A stretch of 64,000 nucleotides of DNA, taken from positions 5,011,001 to 5,075,000 of the forward strand of contig OU696574.1 of the NCBI GenBank assembly GCA_916048095.2, written 5' to 3'. The DNA comes from Sacculina carcini. Taxonomy: Eukaryota > Arthropoda > Thecostraca > Sacculinidae. A program made the translations under genes and the position numbers. Below, piece by piece: positions 62,604 to 64,000 of this stretch (positions within the stretch are counted from its first letter, which is position 1; each line of letters begins with the position of its first letter). The notes below the pieces were generated by a model. It did not search any database and had not been told where the DNA came from. It saw only the letters and a list, made by a program, of their open reading frames with translations.

Positions 62604-64000
62604 ATCAGATCAGATCAGATGAAAAGTTGAGGGTTAGCCTTTGCAACGGCCCCTCTTCGCTCATATTTGTATCACTTAATAGCAATATGTTCGTCCTGTT
62701 CGTCCGTTCCGTGTTTCTATTCTGTTTTTATTCCATTCTCCCTTTTCTTCCTCCTTTTCCAAAAACCATACAACCCCTCTTTCACCTTTTCCATTTCTTC
62801 CTTGTTTTCAAACATAAACAATGCTCTTCCTATGGCTTCTTCAGCTGTCTCTCCCTGTCCGCTCAACGCCCCTACCTTTTCCCTCAGATCTGCATATCCC
62901 TCACACTTCAACATAAAATGCTCTAAATTTTCATTTTCATTTTCGCACATCGGGCATTTGTTTTCTTCTGTCCACACCCTATTGTTTAGTTGCATACAAT
63001 TTGTTCGAGCCCTAAAAAAAATTTCTGATGCCGGTTTATTATCATACATGTAGTCTACCTTTCCTATTTCGTCTCTGTATTTCCTATATATTCCCAAGGT
63101 TGACTTTTCCAACATTCCTTCCTTCCATTTCCTCGTATCCCATGCCTTCACCATCCTATTCACTTCCGATCTTGTTGCATTTTCTAATGTTTTCCAGGTT
63201 ATTCCGGTGTCTTCCATAATTTTCCCCACATGTCTACTCCATATGTCTTCCCTGTCTTCTTTTCCATTCCTCATCAGCTTCTCAACTAGATCATTTCTTC
63301 CTCCTTTCAGCGTGCTGTTTATATAGCTGAACTTGTTCCTTGCCATTCTTGCTTCAAACGATGCTGCGCCTATTTCTCCCCTCAAACCTTCCTGTGCTGT
63401 ATATCGGCTGCCTCCCAAAATCACTCTGTACACACTATTTTCTATGCTTTGCAGTTTTTGTATTTCATTCCTGTTAAATTCCACTACACTTGTTCCATAC
63501 AGCAGGGACGGTAATACTATAGCTTTCCAATAAGTCTTGCCTATCATTACTTTATTGCAGCTCCTCATAATTACACTGTATGTCAAATTCGCCATCTTCC
63601 TCGCCTTTGTTATAATCTGTTCTCTGTACTCCTGAAAACAATCTTTCTTATTACAAACTGTCACCCCCAAGTATTTGATGCTATTGGTCACCTGTATACC
63701 TTCTATTTCTTTCATATCCTCCCTTGTGTTGAAAACTATGAACCAACTTTTTCCTTTGTTTATTTCCAATCCGAATTCCGCACTTACTTTGATCAGATTC
63801 CTAATATTTAAGCTTGCTTGTTCTTTATTTGTTGACATCTGTAATCCATCATCTGCGAAAAATAATGTATTAATTTTTACCTCTTTATCCTCGTATCCAC
63901 AGCCATTGTTTTCGAGTACGCTCAAAATCATGTACGTCACCAGTTTGAATAATGTTGTTGAGCATGTGCACCCTTGTTTTATTCCGTTCCTCACTTCTAC
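62604..64000 (-). mobile_element. Second LINE type, 5' part outside window
   Basis: In sense (minus) the element ends in a (CTGAT)n tail at 62604-62621 and a 3' UTR of about 95 bp. Its RT frame continues past the window end. It differs from the CR1/jockey-type copies: FADD instead of YADD and a C-terminal Cys/His motif. Confidence 0.85.
62717..64000 (-). CDS. LINE reverse transcriptase, C-terminal 427 codons
   Basis: The frame is open to the window end. RT motifs are NGIKQGCTCSTTLFKLVTY, FFADDGLQMS (catalytic FADD) and YLGVTVCNKKD. Downstream are YWKAIVLPSLLYG, LQSIENSVYRVILGG and LRGEIGAASFEARMARNK, then the zinc-binding-like CPMCENENENLEHFMLKC near 62945. The end is Lys/Glu-rich. Similar proteins are annotated in many invertebrates as reverse transcriptase domain proteins. 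The clade is not resolved. No frame break is seen in the visible part. Confidence 0.9.
   Translation of the reverse strand, partial: VEVRNGIKQGCTCSTTLFKLVTYMILSVLENNGCGYEDKEVKINTLFFADDGLQMSTNKEQASLNIRNLIKVSAEFGLEINKGKSWFIVFNTREDMKEIEGIQVTNSIKYLGVTVCNKKDCFQEYREQIITKARKMANLTYSVIMRSCNKVMIGKTYWKAIVLPSLLYGTSVVEFNRNEIQKLQSIENSVYRVILGGSRYTAQEGLRGEIGAASFEARMARNKFSYINSTLKGGRNDLVEKLMRNGKEDREDIWSRHVGKIMEDTGITWKTLENATRSEVNRMVKAWDTRKWKEGMLEKSTLGIYRKYRDEIGKVDYMYDNKPASEIFFRARTNCMQLNNRVWTEENKCPMCENENENLEHFMLKCEGYADLREKVGALSGQGETAEEAIGRALFMFENKEEMEKVKEGLYGFWKRRKKRENGIKTE

Noticed and set aside
63028..63533. Plus-strand frames over the right-hand LINE
   Set aside because: They are antisense to the clear reverse transcriptase frame at 62717-64000.

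Overview
The window is metazoan genomic DNA, most likely from an aquatic invertebrate with a repeat-rich draft assembly. The evidence is the mix of a Penelope-like element, several Ty3/gypsy elements, CR1/jockey-type LINEs with endonuclease and YADD reverse transcriptase, tRNA-derived and LINE-tailed SINEs, hAT-like and Ginger1-like DNA transposons, long (AC)n, (TG)n and (TA)n tracts, and a 200-base N gap. I cannot name the species. I see no host protein-coding gene, no functional RNA gene and no prokaryotic feature.

Layout. 1-1827: non-coding DNA with microsatellites and a decayed MITE-like repeat. 1828-4886: an intact Penelope-like element (minus strand) and a broken second copy. 5087-7454: remains of a gypsy element with its 3' LTR, against a LINE endonuclease fragment. 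7912-8777: a miniature LTR element whose 3' LTR is cut by the next object. From 8778 to the end, nearly everything can be read as one nest. A foldback-like transposon (here E) starts with GAGTCTAGTACC and carries an 84-85 bp satellite array near its end. Copy E1 opens at 8778 and does not close in the window. Copy E2 is complete (34932-53521, inverted arms of about 4.8 kb net, 9-bp target duplication GACCGCAGC).

The nest, outside to inside: E1, then Ginger-B (29401-59318), then gypsy-3 (29640-53598, TSD GTTG), then E2 inside the 5' LTR of gypsy-3, then Ginger-A (43472-45902, TSD CCGT), then a tRNA-Val-headed SINE (44980-45317, TSD ACCACC). Each level except the Ginger-B outer flanks is supported by target-site duplications and often by an empty site in a paralogous copy. 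Side insertions: gypsy-1 (9552-14097) in the E1 satellite, gypsy-2 (18459-22676) at the end of the E1 arm, four hAT-like elements with perfect 8-bp TSDs, a solo LTR, a 3.06-kb unclassified TIR element, several 5'-truncated LINEs and one nearly full-length LINE (55185-59131). At the right end Ginger-C (59345-62578) sits exactly on the CCGT target copy of another Ginger, followed by a second LINE type running off the window.

Main points of interest: (1) a giant satellite-bearing foldback transposon; (2) three Ginger families whose termini share one architecture, two of which differ almost only in an 8-bp word present twice in each TIR; (3) Ginger termini that carry their own CCGT target and so collect each other; (4) gypsy-2, which lacks a tRNA-type primer site and instead has a 16-nt perfect complement of its own LTR, as in self-priming elements. 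All boundaries were read by eye.
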